NCBI RefSeq assembly: GCF_005862305.2
Contig: NZ_CP054021.1
Location: 434,001 to 498,000, forward strand
From: Rhizobium indicum
GTDB taxonomy: Bacteria; Pseudomonadota; Alphaproteobacteria; Rhizobiales; Rhizobiaceae
Direction of reading: 5' to 3'
Length of the DNA stretch: 64,000 nt
This document shows, one piece after another, positions 51,840-62,120 of the stretch (the first letter of the stretch is position 1; the number at the start of each line of letters is the position of its first letter). The notes below the pieces were generated by a model that saw nothing but the letters and a program-made list of their open reading frames with translations, was not told the DNA's origin and did no database searches. Both the position numbers and the translations under genes were made by a program.

Positions 51840-52729
51840 CGTGTTTCCTCGAAGGCGAAGAGCGTGCCCTGCCCGGGCGCGCGCTTCACCAGAATGCGAT
51901 TGTTCTTGCGCGTGTATGTCACCCCGTTAGCAGCCAAATGCGCTTCTGTCACGGCAAGATCGGCGACAGTGAAGAGGATTGCCCGGCCGCGCAGGCCGCG
52001 ATCTGCGGATGAGCCGGCGATGTCGAAATAGGCCTCCAGCCCTTCCGGCGTCATCAGGCTGATTTTCGCATTCGATGCTGCGATATTGACGCCGAACCCG
52101 GTCTTCTCGACTGCCGATTGCGCCACGGCAAGGCTGACGAAGGCAGCGAAGGCGGCCGGCTCCGGCGTGCAAAGCGCGATCTCGATTAGGCCGGTGACGC
52201 CATTGGCATGCGTCTCCAGCGCGGCGCGGTCAGCCGGCAGCGTGACGCGCTCGACGGTGAAGAGCAGGAGATCAGGCGCGCGCAGGTCGCCGGCGAAAGC
52301 CAGCTTGAAGCCGGCAATCGTCTCGGAACCGTCCGGCATCGTCATCGGCCGGGTGAACTGCAGCATCTCGCCGGCGCTCGATCCGTTGCCGACGAAATTC
52401 TGATGATCGATGCCGGCATCCTTGCTGCCGAAAGCCAGCCCCGAAAGCCCCTCCTCGCCACAGCGGAAGCGAAAGGCCTGGTTGCGGGCGGTGAAGACAT
52501 TGCCTTGCCGCGCTGATGCCTCGCTCTCCTCGACGCTCGCAATTCCGAGCGGCTCCAGATAGGTCTTGTCGGCAAAGAAGACGCAGGCATTCTCCGTTCC
52601 GAAGGGATGGCGCGCATCGGCGGCAACGGTGAAGCCGAGCTTGCCGAGCCTCTCGCGCGCCAGATCGATATTGACGACCGGCAGCACGACATGATCCAGC
52701 GGGTGCGGTTTGGCGGAGTGCTCGTTCAT
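51836..52729 (-). CDS. VOC/glyoxalase-like protein
   Basis: A 297-residue vicinal-oxygen-chelate-fold protein. It begins [20 protein letters not shown], typical of the glyoxalase-like domain that is often found beside kdsA in rhizobia. A second related domain follows ([18 protein letters not shown]). The start at 52729 is chosen for similarity; the longer frame extends to 52783. The substrate is unknown. Confidence 0.8.
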   Translation of the reverse strand: MNEHSAKPHPLDHVVLPVVNIDLARERLGKLGFTVAADARHPFGTENACVFFADKTYLEPLGIASVEESEASARQGNVFTARNQAFRFRCGEEGLSGLAFGSKDAGIDHQNFVGNGSSAGEMLQFTRPMTMPDGSETIAGFKLAFAGDLRAPDLLLFTVERVTLPADRAALETHANGVTGLIEIALCTPEPAAFAAFVSLAVAQSAVEKTGFGVNIAASNAKISLMTPEGLEAYFDIAGSSADRGLRGRAILFTVADLAVTEAHLAANGVTYTRKNNRILVKRAPGQGTLFAFEETR

Positions 52730-52864
52730 GATATCCCCCTCTCCTAACACGGCAGAGATGTGTGAGAGTGCCGCCCAAGGCAAGACTTGTGTGCCAATCC
52801 GGCGAATGAAAATAAAAATCTCAACGAGTTGGCGCCAAGTTTTACGGAAATTTAGCTACTTGCG

Positions 52865-52879
52865 GAACACATATGGAAC
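52865..52879. promoter_or_regulatory. SOS box (LexA operator)
   Basis: GAAC-ACATATG-GAAC is a perfect alphaproteobacterial GAAC-N7-GAAC direct repeat, 48 bp upstream of the lexA start. It indicates autoregulation of lexA, in the 198-bp divergent gap with the VOC gene. Confidence 0.9.
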
Positions 52880-52927
52880 ATATAGTGTCTGTTCTGGATT
52901 TGTTTCAATCACGAGGTCACAACGTCG

Positions 52928-53647
52928 ATGCTCACGCGCAAACAACAGGAGCTTCTCCTTTTCATTCATGAGCGCATGAAGGAATCCGGCGTTCCGCCAT
53001 CTTTCGACGAAATGAAGGATGCCCTGGACCTCGCCTCCAAGTCCGGGATTCATCGCTTGATTACGGCGCTGGAGGAGCGAGGCTTCATTCGCCGCCTACC
53101 GAACCGCGCCCGCGCGCTTGAGGTCATCAAGCTTCCGGAGGCCTACAGCCCCAGCATTCAGCCCCGGCGCGGCTTTTCGCCGAGCGTCATCGAGGGCAGC
53201 CTCGGCAAACCTCAGCCGGTCACCGCCCCTGCTCCCGCAAAGCCCGTCGCCGACAACGGCAACTCGGTCTCCGTGCCGGTCATGGGCCGAATCGCTGCCG
53301 GTGTGCCGATCTCGGCGATCCAGAACAATACCCACGACATCGTCGTTCCGGCCGACATGCTCGGCTCCGGTGAACATTATGCGCTGGAGGTCAAGGGCGA
53401 TTCGATGATCGACGCAGGCATCTTCGACGGCGACACCGTGATCATTCGCAACGGCAGCACCGCAAGTCCTGGCGACATCGTCGTTGCTCTCGTCGACGAC
53501 GAAGAAGCGACACTCAAGCGCTTCCGCCGCAAGGGCGCCTCGATCGCGCTGGAGGCCGCCAACCCGGCTTACGAGACCCGGATTTTCGGGCCGGACCGTG
53601 TCAAGGTTCAGGGTAAACTCGTCGGTCTCATTCGCCGCTATCACTGA
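52928..53647 (+). CDS. lexA: SOS repressor LexA
   Basis: A 239-residue repressor/autoprotease. The winged-helix DNA-binding region ([21 protein letters not shown]) is N-terminal. The self-cleavage site is the Ala-Gly in GRIAAGVP, the catalytic serine is in [10 protein letters not shown] and the lysine in [10 protein letters not shown]. Its 3' end overlaps that of comEC by 20 bp. Confidence 0.96.
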   Translation: MLTRKQQELLLFIHERMKESGVPPSFDEMKDALDLASKSGIHRLITALEERGFIRRLPNRARALEVIKLPEAYSPSIQPRRGFSPSVIEGSLGKPQPVTAPAPAKPVADNGNSVSVPVMGRIAAGVPISAIQNNTHDIVVPADMLGSGEHYALEVKGDSMIDAGIFDGDTVIIRNGSTASPGDIVVALVDDEEATLKRFRRKGASIALEAANPAYETRIFGPDRVKVQGKLVGLIRRYH

Positions 53648-56060
53648 CATTGGCTAGGCCCGATTCGGTAAAGCTGTTGCTGCGCCAGTCATAGGCGCGA
53701 TGGCGCATCCATGGCCGCGACAATGCATCGAATGCGGTTGCGACCTCCAGGCCGGCGTCCGTGAAGCGCAACTCGATGGATCCGGTCCTGCGCAGCGTCT
53801 CACCGGTGAAGAGCGTCGCACCCGAGCGGCAGCTGTTGAAGCGAAGGCGGACCGAGGTCACGACGATATCGGCCGCGTCGCATGCCGGACCGAGATAGGC
53901 GGCATTGTCGATGACGGTTACCACCTGACCATTGGCGAGCCTTGATGTGCACCAGGCCTTCTTGACGCAGGAAAAGCGGTTTGCGTCTCCGCCCGCTGTG
54001 GCCGCCCGCATCGCGGTCCTTGCTTCGTTCTGCTGATCGCGGGAAAGCCTGACGCGGCGGTCTTCTCCCTCAGGCGGGATAGCAGGACCATCCAGCATCT
54101 TCGGCGGATCATGCCTCGGCAGGACCAGCGCTCTCTGCCACTGGTCGAAGATGAAATCCGGCGGTCTTTCACGGTTGGACGCCATGGCCGCCGCCTCGAC
54201 GATTGCGACGAGACTGCCATCCTCCGAAATCACCAAATCCGGCGGACGGGGACCCGGCAGAAGCAGCAGGATGAGCGTTGCGACCGCGATGATCGATGTG
54301 CCGACATGGCGCAATCGGGTGCGGAGCAGCGTCAGCAGCAGAAAGCCTGCCACGGCGACGGCGAAATACCAGGCGGGCAAGCGGCCGACGTCTATATTGC
54401 CATCCCAGCCGGACACCGTCTTTGCGACCGCGATCACCAGATCGAGGCCGAATCCCACCACCTTCCAAGGCAAAACGTCCAGGCCGAAAGGCATGAGCAG
54501 CATCGCCAGCAGGCCGGCCGGCATGATGATGAAGGAGATGATCGGCATTGTCGCGAGGTTTGCCGGCAGGCCGTAGGCGGTCAGGCGATGAAAATGCTCG
54601 ATCGAAAACAGCGCGGTGGAAAAACCGCCGATCAGCGAGGTCAGGAAGATGCCGCCGAAGAAGCCCGCAACCGTAACGAATGGCCTGATGATCGGCAGCT
54701 TCAGGAAGGCGTTTTCGCGGACGCGCCGGTCCTTCCACAGCTGATAGCCCGAGACCAGCGCCAATGTCGCTGCAAAAGACATCTGGAAGCTCGGACCCAA
54801 AACCTCGGACGGCGAAATGACGACGATGACGAGCGCGGAGAGAGCGACATTGCGCAGGCTGATCGACGGCCGGTCGAAGAAGACGGCAACCAACATGATG
54901 GCCATCATGATGAAAGCGCGTTCGGCAGAGACCGCAAAGCCCGAAATCAGGAAATAGGCGGTGACAGCGATGAGCGCGCCGGCGGCAGCGATCTTCTTCG
55001 TCGGGTAGGCCTCAGCAATGCCGGGAAAGAGGCTGAGCAGCATCCGGAAGCCGACGAAAAAGATGCCGGCCGACAGCGCCATGTTGAGACCGGAGATGGC
55101 GATGATATGAGCCAGGCCGGACTGGCGCAGCGCCTCCGTCGTTTCATTCGAGATGGCACGCCGCTCGTCCGTCACCAGAGCAGCGGCGAAAGCGCCGGTG
55201 TCGCCGGGCAGGATCGACCTTATGCGGTCACCAATGCCGCTGCGCAGCCGGTAGAGCCCTTCGAGCAGCGTTTCAGCCGTCGATCTGGCAGCCTGGGGAC
55301 CAGCCTGCGCATCGACCTTCGTCGGTGCACCGTAGAAGAAGCCGTTGGCGCCGATGCCATCGAAATAGGCACCGAAGGAGAAGTCGTTGAGTTCGGGAAG
55401 TGCCGGACCTGCCGGCGGCGTCAGCCGCGCCCTGCCGGTAATGATATCGCCGATCTCGAAGGCCGCGTCCGCGCCGCGGGCGATGGCGGTGATGCGTTCC
55501 GGCCGCCGCTTCAGCTCCGGTGCCTTAGTGCCGGTGACCGCAAGAATGTAGCGCCACCGCCCGCGACCATCGCCTTCGCGCCGCTCGACACGGCCGGTCA
55601 CCGTGGTCGTCACTGATGAATCGAGGATCACGGTCGAAGCCCGCCGGCTCTCGAACTGCGCCGTGACCATGCCGCAGACCACGAGCGAGAGCGCCAGCAG
55701 CGTTGCCCGCACTGCCGCCCGGCTGCGGCTGGCGATGAGAACCGCCACTGTCACCGCCGACAGGCAGAGCAGTGATGCAACGAGGGAAAAATCCGATGCC
55801 GCGAGAAACCAGACGGCTGACCCAGCGCCGAGGAAGACCGGCGAAAACAGCAGCAGGCGGCCGTGGTCCGCCTCTTCGCCCAGCATGCGCATGCCGGCAC
55901 GCAGCAATTGCGAGGCTGCGGCCGGCAGCCGGTGGCGCAATGGTGTCGCCGACTGCGTCCGTGTCGGCCGCGTCACCACGACAGGTGGTGAAAAACTGGA
56001 GGAGTCGGCAAGGCCTTCGCCTGCTTCCGGCCGCAATTCGACTGTCGTCAACTCCTGCAT
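53628..56060 (-). CDS. comEC: ComEC/Rec2-type DNA uptake channel protein
   Basis: An 810-residue membrane protein. Several transmembrane segments surround a DUF4131-type extracellular domain ([12 protein letters not shown] onward) and the Competence domain ([20 protein letters not shown]). The C-terminal region aligns in position with the metallo-beta-lactamase domain of ComEC but lacks a visible HxHxDH motif. The ATG at 56060 is chosen; a TTG at 56120 is also in frame. It is predicted to move single-stranded DNA across the inner membrane. The lexA/comEC convergent pair is common in rhizobia. Confidence 0.88.
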   Translation of the reverse strand: MQELTTVELRPEAGEGLADSSSFSPPVVVTRPTRTQSATPLRHRLPAAASQLLRAGMRMLGEEADHGRLLLFSPVFLGAGSAVWFLAASDFSLVASLLCLSAVTVAVLIASRSRAAVRATLLALSLVVCGMVTAQFESRRASTVILDSSVTTTVTGRVERREGDGRGRWRYILAVTGTKAPELKRRPERITAIARGADAAFEIGDIITGRARLTPPAGPALPELNDFSFGAYFDGIGANGFFYGAPTKVDAQAGPQAARSTAETLLEGLYRLRSGIGDRIRSILPGDTGAFAAALVTDERRAISNETTEALRQSGLAHIIAISGLNMALSAGIFFVGFRMLLSLFPGIAEAYPTKKIAAAGALIAVTAYFLISGFAVSAERAFIMMAIMLVAVFFDRPSISLRNVALSALVIVVISPSEVLGPSFQMSFAATLALVSGYQLWKDRRVRENAFLKLPIIRPFVTVAGFFGGIFLTSLIGGFSTALFSIEHFHRLTAYGLPANLATMPIISFIIMPAGLLAMLLMPFGLDVLPWKVVGFGLDLVIAVAKTVSGWDGNIDVGRLPAWYFAVAVAGFLLLTLLRTRLRHVGTSIIAVATLILLLLPGPRPPDLVISEDGSLVAIVEAAAMASNRERPPDFIFDQWQRALVLPRHDPPKMLDGPAIPPEGEDRRVRLSRDQQNEARTAMRAATAGGDANRFSCVKKAWCTSRLANGQVVTVIDNAAYLGPACDAADIVVTSVRLRFNSCRSGATLFTGETLRRTGSIELRFTDAGLEVATAFDALSRPWMRHRAYDWRSNSFTESGLANVSDSGE

Positions 56061-56350
56061 GAACCGCCCAAGCCCGGCTGCGAAGGCGGCCAGAATGCAA
56101 CCTCCAATCAAATCCGGCAAGAATAATCGATTGAAATATGAGGGAAAATCGCGAGCGCCAAAAGACCAGTCGAATCATCAGCTTCCGATATGCGTGCGGC
56201 TCATCGCTGCAGTGCCTAAAAGGTGATACCGCAATGCACAAAATGCCATCACGGTAACTTGGCATTAGCTTCGCGATCATATAGCTATCGGTGAGGACGC
56301 TTAACCCCTATGGCGCTTTTATGGCGCCACCGCCATTTCGGAGGATCAGC

Positions 56351-57640
56351 ATGACGGATCAAAGCGCTACAATAAAAATCGGTGACAAGTCTGTCGACCT
56401 TGCTGTCAAAAGCGGCACGATCGGCCCGAGCGTCATCGATATCGGTGCCCTCTACAAGAACACAGCTTCCTTCACCTACGATCCGGGTTTTACCTCGACC
56501 GCATCCTGTGAATCGAAAATCACCTACATCGACGGCGACGAAGGTGTCCTGCTGCATCGCGGCTATCCGATCGAGCAACTCGCCGAGCACGGCGACTTCC
56601 TCGAAGTCTGCTACCTCCTGCTTTACGGCGAACTGCCGACCACCGTGCAGAAGAAGGATTTCGATTACCGCGTCACGCACCACACCATGGTGCACGAGCA
56701 GATGAGCCGCTTCTTCACCGGCTTCCGCCGCGATGCGCATCCGATGGCCGTCATGTGCGGCTGTGTCGGCGCGCTGTCGGCCTTCTATCACGACTCCACC
56801 GACATCACCGATCCGCACCAGCGCATGGTCGCCAGCCTGCGCATGATCGCCAAGATGCCGACGCTTGCCGCCATGGCCTACAAGTACCATATCGGCCAGC
56901 CCTTCGTTTATCCGAAGAACGACCTCGACTACGCCTCGAACTTCCTGCGCATGTGCTTTGCCGTGCCTTGCGAGGAATATGTGGTCAATCCGGTGCTTGC
57001 CCGCGCCATGGACCGCATTTTCATCCTGCATGCCGATCATGAGCAGAACGCCTCGACCTCGACCGTCCGTCTCGCCGGTTCGTCGGGTGCCAACCCGTTC
57101 GCCTGCATCGCCGCCGGCATCGCCTGCCTCTGGGGGCCCGCGCATGGCGGCGCCAACGAAGCAGCGCTCAACATGCTGAACGAAATCGGCACGGTCGATC
57201 GCATTCCGGAATATGTCGCCCGCGCCAAGGATAAGAACGATCCGTTCCGCCTGATGGGCTTCGGTCATCGCGTCTACAAGAACTACGATCCGCGCGCCAA
57301 GATCATGCAGAAGACGACGCATGAAGTGCTCGGCGAACTCGGCATCAAGGACGATCCGTTGCTCGAAGTGGCGATGGAGCTGGAGCGTATCGCGCTCACC
57401 GACGAATATTTCATCGAGAAGAAGCTCTATCCGAACATCGACTTCTATTCCGGCATCACGCTGAAGGCGCTGGGCTTCCCCACGACCATGTTCACCGTGC
57501 TCTTCGCGCTTGCCCGCACCGTCGGCTGGATCGCGCAGTGGAACGAGATGATCGAGGATCCGGAACAGCGCATCGGCCGTCCGCGCCAGCTCTATGTCGG
57601 CGAACCGAAGCGCGATTACATCCCGGTTTCGAAGCGCTGA
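56351..57640 (+). CDS. gltA: Citrate synthase
   Basis: A 429-residue type II citrate synthase. The start at 56351 ([13 protein letters not shown]) follows GGAGGATCAGC. The motifs [31 protein letters not shown] and [14 protein letters not shown] carry the catalytic His, His and Asp. It makes citrate from oxaloacetate and acetyl-CoA, the product of the pyruvate dehydrogenase encoded in this window. Confidence 0.97.
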   Translation: MTDQSATIKIGDKSVDLAVKSGTIGPSVIDIGALYKNTASFTYDPGFTSTASCESKITYIDGDEGVLLHRGYPIEQLAEHGDFLEVCYLLLYGELPTTVQKKDFDYRVTHHTMVHEQMSRFFTGFRRDAHPMAVMCGCVGALSAFYHDSTDITDPHQRMVASLRMIAKMPTLAAMAYKYHIGQPFVYPKNDLDYASNFLRMCFAVPCEEYVVNPVLARAMDRIFILHADHEQNASTSTVRLAGSSGANPFACIAAGIACLWGPAHGGANEAALNMLNEIGTVDRIPEYVARAKDKNDPFRLMGFGHRVYKNYDPRAKIMQKTTHEVLGELGIKDDPLLEVAMELERIALTDEYFIEKKLYPNIDFYSGITLKALGFPTTMFTVLFALARTVGWIAQWNEMIEDPEQRIGRPRQLYVGEPKRDYIPVSKR

Positions 57641-57661
57641 TCGCTTCCAACGACCCAAAAG

Positions 57662-57693
57662 AAAACCCGGTCAGAAACGACCGGGTTTTTTCT
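57662..57693. terminator. Bidirectional terminator between gltA and lpxB
   Basis: AAACCCGGTC (57663-57672) pairs with GACCGGGTTT (57679-57688) around a 6-base loop, with T-rich sequence on both strands. It lies 22 bp after gltA and overlaps the last codons and stop of lpxB, serving both convergent genes. Confidence 0.85.
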
Positions 57694-58849
57694 TTTTCAG
57701 CACGTCGAGAAGGATCTCGGCGGCGTGCTCGCCGGGCGGCTTTTCTGTCTGCATGCGTTGCCAGACGAGATCGTAGCCCTCGTTCATCGCCTTCAATTGG
57801 AACGTGTCGGCCGACAGCCGCTCCATCCAGCGCGCCAGGCTGGCGCCGCGGACGATCTCGTTCAGATATTCCGGCACGACGGCATAATCGGCGATGATAT
57901 TGGGCAATGCGCCCGTCCATACCTTGATGCGCCGGGCGAGCAGGCGGATAATCCAATCCGTCTTGTAAACGGACACCGTCGGCACGCCGGCAAGGGCGAG
58001 TTCGAGGATCACCGTGCCGGAAGCTGCCATCGCCGCATCCGCCTCGGCAAGGGCCTTCCATTTCTGCGCCGGCCCGACCGCCACCTCCGGCGGCGTGGCC
58101 CAGCCGGCGACGAGCCCCTTCACCAGCGCTTCGTTGTGCGGCACGGTCGGCAGCAGGAATCGCATCGGGCCGTTGCGGGCGACAAGTTCCTTGGCCGCAT
58201 CCTCGAAGAACGGCAGCAGTTTGGCGATTTCGGAGGATCTAGATCCAGGAAGCATCAGGATCGCCTTGCCGGCTCCCTCGACGGGTGCGCGCATGGCGCG
58301 CTGCCGCCGCGCTTCGAGCAGCGCCGGATCGGCGGTCAGGCGATGGCCGACATAGGTGGTCTCAGGCCCGCCGAGCGCACGCATTGTTGCCGGCTCGAAG
58401 GGCAGGACGGCGAGCACATGATCGACATAGGCGAGCATGCGCGTGGCGCGATATTCCTTCCAGGCCCAGACGCTCGGACAGACATAATTGACAACCGGCA
58501 GATCCGGCAGCGCGGTGCGGACACGCTTGGCGACGCGATGGGTGAAATCCGGGCTGTCGATGATCAGAAGAATATCCGGCCTTGCGGCGATGATGGCAGC
58601 CGTTGTCTGGCGGATCAGGGTATAGAGCCTTGGCAGCCGGCTCAGCACCTGGGTGATGCCCATAATCGACAGCTCGGAGAAATCGAACAGGGATCTCAAG
58701 CCTTCGGCCTGGAGCCCCTCACCGCCGACGCCGACGAGTTCCACCGGTCCGCTGTGAACCCGCTTCAGGGCGGCGATGAGATCGGCACCGAGCAGATCCC
58801 CCGACACCTCACCGGCAATGACGGCGATCTTCAACGGCGCCCCGTTCAT
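57671..58849 (-). CDS. lpxB: Lipid-A-disaccharide synthase
   Basis: A 392-residue glycosyltransferase (GT19) that joins lipid X and UDP-diacylglucosamine. Visible are AGEVSGDLLGADLI, DSPDFTHRVAKRVR, YVCPSVWAWKEYRA and LPGSRSSEIAKLLP. The start at 58849 gives an ATGA overlap with lpxI; 58861 is an alternative. Its stop lies within the terminator stem. It is the last gene of the bamA-lpxD-fabZ-lpxA-lpxI-lpxB group. Confidence 0.95.
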   Translation of the reverse strand: MNGAPLKIAVIAGEVSGDLLGADLIAALKRVHSGPVELVGVGGEGLQAEGLRSLFDFSELSIMGITQVLSRLPRLYTLIRQTTAAIIAARPDILLIIDSPDFTHRVAKRVRTALPDLPVVNYVCPSVWAWKEYRATRMLAYVDHVLAVLPFEPATMRALGGPETTYVGHRLTADPALLEARRQRAMRAPVEGAGKAILMLPGSRSSEIAKLLPFFEDAAKELVARNGPMRFLLPTVPHNEALVKGLVAGWATPPEVAVGPAQKWKALAEADAAMAASGTVILELALAGVPTVSVYKTDWIIRLLARRIKVWTGALPNIIADYAVVPEYLNEIVRGASLARWMERLSADTFQLKAMNEGYDLVWQRMQTEKPPGEHAAEILLDVLKKKKPGRF

Positions 58850-59727
58850 TCGAGCCCCCATGCCGGCAGGCCGCGATCGATGCCGCAGACGAAAAGCCCG
58901 GCCTCATCGGCGGCTTTGATGACGGCGGCGCGATCGAGCACCAGCGAGCGGCCGGCCTCGACGGCGACGCCGGCAAGGCCGGCTTTCCTTGCGTTCAGGA
59001 CCGTGGAAACGCCGATCGCCGGCAGGTCGGCGCGAATATCCTGCTGCGGTTTGCAGAGCTTGACCAGCGCGCCGCGGCGGCGCGGCGAGATGCGCCCGGC
59101 GGCTCTAAGATCCGCGACACGCTCCAGCATCTCGTCCGTGCCCTCAAGACCCTCCAGCGCGACGATACGCCCGCCGATGGCGACGGCGCCCTGCCCGACA
59201 TCGAGCCGGCCGAGCATTTCGGCGGCTTCCGCCGCGCGGTTGATATCGCGCCGGTCTTCTTCGCCCGGTATCGCCGTGCCGAGCGGGCCGACGGCGGCAA
59301 GAAGGTCGGGGGCGATCTCATGGGCACCGACGACACGCCGGCCGTTTCCCTCGATCAGCCGGATCACCATCTGCAGCACCCTATCGTCGCCGCCGGACAG
59401 CAAGGTGCGGATCGTGGCCGGCATCTTCATCAGAGTGCGCAGCGTCGGGCGCACCTCGCGCCATTCCGGCCGGCGCCGCACGCTGCCGGACATGACGACA
59501 CGGCCGATGCCGTAGCGGTTCAAGAGGCCCTCGAGAGCTGCAAAATCGCCGACGCCGATGACGGCATGGTCATACCCTTCCCAGCGCCGGTCGCTTTCGT
59601 CCTTCAGCGCGACGATGACGGGATTTTCGCCCGCCGCGCGCGCAGCTTCGGCAACATAGGAAGGCAGAAGGCCGCCGCCGGCGATGATCGCCAGCCGGCC
59701 CGCAGCGGTATCGCCGGAAAGAGTCAC
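58846..59727 (-). CDS. lpxI: UDP-2,3-diacylglucosamine pyrophosphatase LpxI
   Basis: A 293-residue LpxI (DUF1009) hydrolase, replacing LpxH in alphaproteobacteria. It begins LAIIAGGGLLPSYVAEAAR and has VMSGSVRRRPEW and VSTVLNARKAGLAGVAVEAG. It releases UMP from UDP-diacylglucosamine to form lipid X for LpxB, whose gene overlaps its 3' end by 4 bp. Confidence 0.94.
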   Translation of the reverse strand: MTLSGDTAAGRLAIIAGGGLLPSYVAEAARAAGENPVIVALKDESDRRWEGYDHAVIGVGDFAALEGLLNRYGIGRVVMSGSVRRRPEWREVRPTLRTLMKMPATIRTLLSGGDDRVLQMVIRLIEGNGRRVVGAHEIAPDLLAAVGPLGTAIPGEEDRRDINRAAEAAEMLGRLDVGQGAVAIGGRIVALEGLEGTDEMLERVADLRAAGRISPRRRGALVKLCKPQQDIRADLPAIGVSTVLNARKAGLAGVAVEAGRSLVLDRAAVIKAADEAGLFVCGIDRGLPAWGLE

Positions 59728-59730
59728 GGA

Positions 59731-60549
59731 CTAGCCCTTCTGCCCCCGGGTTGGCGAGGACAAGGCGCGGTCGCTGTCGGCGGCGATGAAGTCGAGGATG
59801 TGGACCGCCTGCTCGCAATCAGCATATTCTTCGCGGATGGCGGCGGCGTTTTCGCGGACGGAGCCCGGTCCTTCGAAGATCGACTTGTAGGCGCGCCGCA
59901 CCCTGTGAATGACGGCGCGGTCGACGCCGGCGCGCGTCATGCCGACGACGTTGAGGCCGCTCAGCAGCCCGGGATTGCCGTTCAGCATGCCGTAGGGAAT
60001 GACGTCGTAACTGACTGCCGAGAGCCCGCCGACGAAGGCCTGACGGCCGACGCGGGTGAACTGGTGAACGGCCGAGCCGCCGCCCAGGATGACGCGATCT
60101 TCGATGACGACATGGCCGGCGAGCATGACGTTGTTCGACATGATCACATGGTTGCCCACCCGGCAGTCATGCGCGACATGCGAATTGGCAAGGAAGAGAT
60201 TGTTGTCGCCGACGATCGTCTGGCCGCCGAAATCGGCCGTGCCGGTGTTCATCGTCACGCCTTCGCGGATCGTGCAGTTGGCGCCGACCGTCAGCGTCGT
60301 CTCCTCGCCGCCGTGATGCACGCTCTGCGGATCGCCGCCAACGACCGCCATCGGGAAGATGCGTGTGCCCTTGCCGACCACGGTGCGGCCGGTCACGACC
60401 GCATGCGACAAAAGCTCGACATTCGCATGCAGGACGACGTGCGACCCGACATGGCAGAAGGGACCGATCTTGACGCCCTCACCGATGGTCGCGCCGTCTT
60501 CGACGACAGCCATCGGATGAATGCGAGCGCTTTCGGCGATAGTGCTCAT
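59731..60549 (-). CDS. lpxA: UDP-N-acetylglucosamine acyltransferase
   Basis: A 272-residue left-handed beta-helix enzyme catalysing the first lipid A step. Hexapeptide repeats run through residues 1-190 ([20 protein letters not shown]), and the [14 protein letters not shown] and catalytic histidine region ([13 protein letters not shown]) are present. It overlaps fabZ by 4 bp (ATGA) and precedes lpxI by 3 bp. Confidence 0.95.
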   Translation of the reverse strand: MSTIAESARIHPMAVVEDGATIGEGVKIGPFCHVGSHVVLHANVELLSHAVVTGRTVVGKGTRIFPMAVVGGDPQSVHHGGEETTLTVGANCTIREGVTMNTGTADFGGQTIVGDNNLFLANSHVAHDCRVGNHVIMSNNVMLAGHVVIEDRVILGGGSAVHQFTRVGRQAFVGGLSAVSYDVIPYGMLNGNPGLLSGLNVVGMTRAGVDRAVIHRVRRAYKSIFEGPGSVRENAAAIREEYADCEQAVHILDFIAADSDRALSSPTRGQKG

Positions 60550-61013
60550 GCCTGATCCTTACGAACGATCATCGCGCCGATATCGGCTTCGGCGACAAGT
60601 GCGCCGTCGACCTTGGCGTCGCAATGGAATTTCCAGATATTGCCGCGCTGCTTGTGCTTCCTGACATGGAATTCAACACGATCGCCGGGTACGACGGGCT
60701 TGCGGAAGCGCGCATTCTCGATGGTCATGAAATAGACGAGGTTGCCTGGCTGGCCATCCTTCTTGGCACAGATCGCACCCGCGGTCTGGGCCATGCCCTC
60801 GATCAAGAGAACGCCGGGCATGATCGGAGATTCCGGGAAATGACCGGTGAAATGCGGTTCGTTCACCGTGACGTTCTTGATGCCGATCGCCGTGTTGTCG
60901 CCGTCAATCTCGATGATCTTGTCGACCATGAGAAACGGGTAGCGATGCGGCAGCAGTTTCATGATCTCGATGATGTCAGCCGAAGAAAGCGTTGTCGTGG
61001 CTTCCTCAGTCAT
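60546..61013 (-). CDS. fabZ: 3-hydroxyacyl-ACP dehydratase FabZ
   Basis: A 155-residue hot-dog-fold dehydratase in fatty acid elongation. The [13 protein letters not shown] motif and the catalytic His and Glu in [20 protein letters not shown] are present. The start at 61013 (MTEEATTTL) is chosen for similarity. It competes with LpxA/LpxD for 3-hydroxyacyl-ACP, hence its conserved place in this operon; it overlaps lpxD by 8 bp. Confidence 0.95.
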   Translation of the reverse strand: MTEEATTTLSSADIIEIMKLLPHRYPFLMVDKIIEIDGDNTAIGIKNVTVNEPHFTGHFPESPIMPGVLLIEGMAQTAGAICAKKDGQPGNLVYFMTIENARFRKPVVPGDRVEFHVRKHKQRGNIWKFHCDAKVDGALVAEADIGAMIVRKDQA

Positions 61014-62070
61014 TTTGCTTGCCTCCAGGTTTCGTCCCGCGCAGCTTCGTCCTTGACATCTGTTGCGCGACATCTCTCAGATAGTCATTCAGCGGGCGCC
61101 CAGGTGTACCACCATATTGTCCGCCGGCGGCAAGATCGGTCATGATACCGCTTTGGGCGGCGATCTGCACGCCGTCACCGATCGTCACATGCCCCTTGAT
61201 ACCGACCTGGCCGCCGATCTGAACGCCATTGCCGATCTTCGCGCTGCCGGCTATGCCGACCTGCGCTACGATGGCGCAATGGCGGCCGATCTGAACGTTG
61301 TGGCCGATCTGTACCTGGTTGTCGATCTTGGTGCCTTCGCCGATGACCGTATCGTCCATGGTGCCACGGTCGATCGAGGTGTTGGCGCCGATCTCGACAT
61401 TATCCTGGATGATCACTCGGCCGATCTGGACGATCTTGATCATGCCGCGCGGGCCCGGCGCATAACCGAAACCATCCTGGCCGATGCGGGCGCCGTTGTG
61501 GATGATGACGCCATTGCCGAGCAGCGCGCAGAGAATGCTGGCGCCGGCCGCAATCGAACAATCCCGGCCAATCTTGACATTCGGACCGATGATGCTGTGG
61601 GCGCCGATGCGCGTCCCTTCGCCGATCTCGGCATGCGCTCCGATGACGGCCAGCGGCTCGACGATCACGCCCTTTTCAAGCTTGGCGCTCGGATCGATCA
61701 CCGCACTTGGCGCGATGTCGCTTTCACCGGAAAAGACGACCGGGCGCAATGCCGCGGGATAAAACAGGCCGCCCGCCATCGCGAAAGCCGCATGTGGATT
61801 GGACGACAGGATGACCGGGATATGGGGGGGTACGAGATCGACGAGCGCCTTGTCGCAGATCACTGCCGAGGCTTCGCATGTCGCCAGTTCATCGCGGTTA
61901 CGACGCGACAGGATATAACAGACATCGCCCGCCCGGGCCCGGCTGATGGGGGCAACGGACCTGACGATAACATCGGCATAGTCGGAATTGGCGAGTTCCG
62001 CCCCAAGAAACTCTGCCAGCTCAGCGAGCTTCAGACCTTCATGGGGCAGAAAAAAAACGTTTTGCTCCAT
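61006..62070 (-). CDS. lpxD: UDP-3-O-acylglucosamine N-acyltransferase
   Basis: A 354-residue beta-helix acyltransferase, third step of lipid A synthesis. It starts [20 protein letters not shown] at 62070; the longer frame upstream is not family-like. Hexapeptide repeats ([38 protein letters not shown]) follow the N-terminal uridine-binding domain, and the catalytic histidine lies in [12 protein letters not shown]. Confidence 0.95.
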   Translation of the reverse strand: MEQNVFFLPHEGLKLAELAEFLGAELANSDYADVIVRSVAPISRARAGDVCYILSRRNRDELATCEASAVICDKALVDLVPPHIPVILSSNPHAAFAMAGGLFYPAALRPVVFSGESDIAPSAVIDPSAKLEKGVIVEPLAVIGAHAEIGEGTRIGAHSIIGPNVKIGRDCSIAAGASILCALLGNGVIIHNGARIGQDGFGYAPGPRGMIKIVQIGRVIIQDNVEIGANTSIDRGTMDDTVIGEGTKIDNQVQIGHNVQIGRHCAIVAQVGIAGSAKIGNGVQIGGQVGIKGHVTIGDGVQIAAQSGIMTDLAAGGQYGGTPGRPLNDYLRDVAQQMSRTKLRGTKPGGKQND

Positions 62071-62120
62071 CGGCAATGCTCCAGAACGGAATTGAGTCTT
62101 ACAGTTCCGGACTGCCGATA

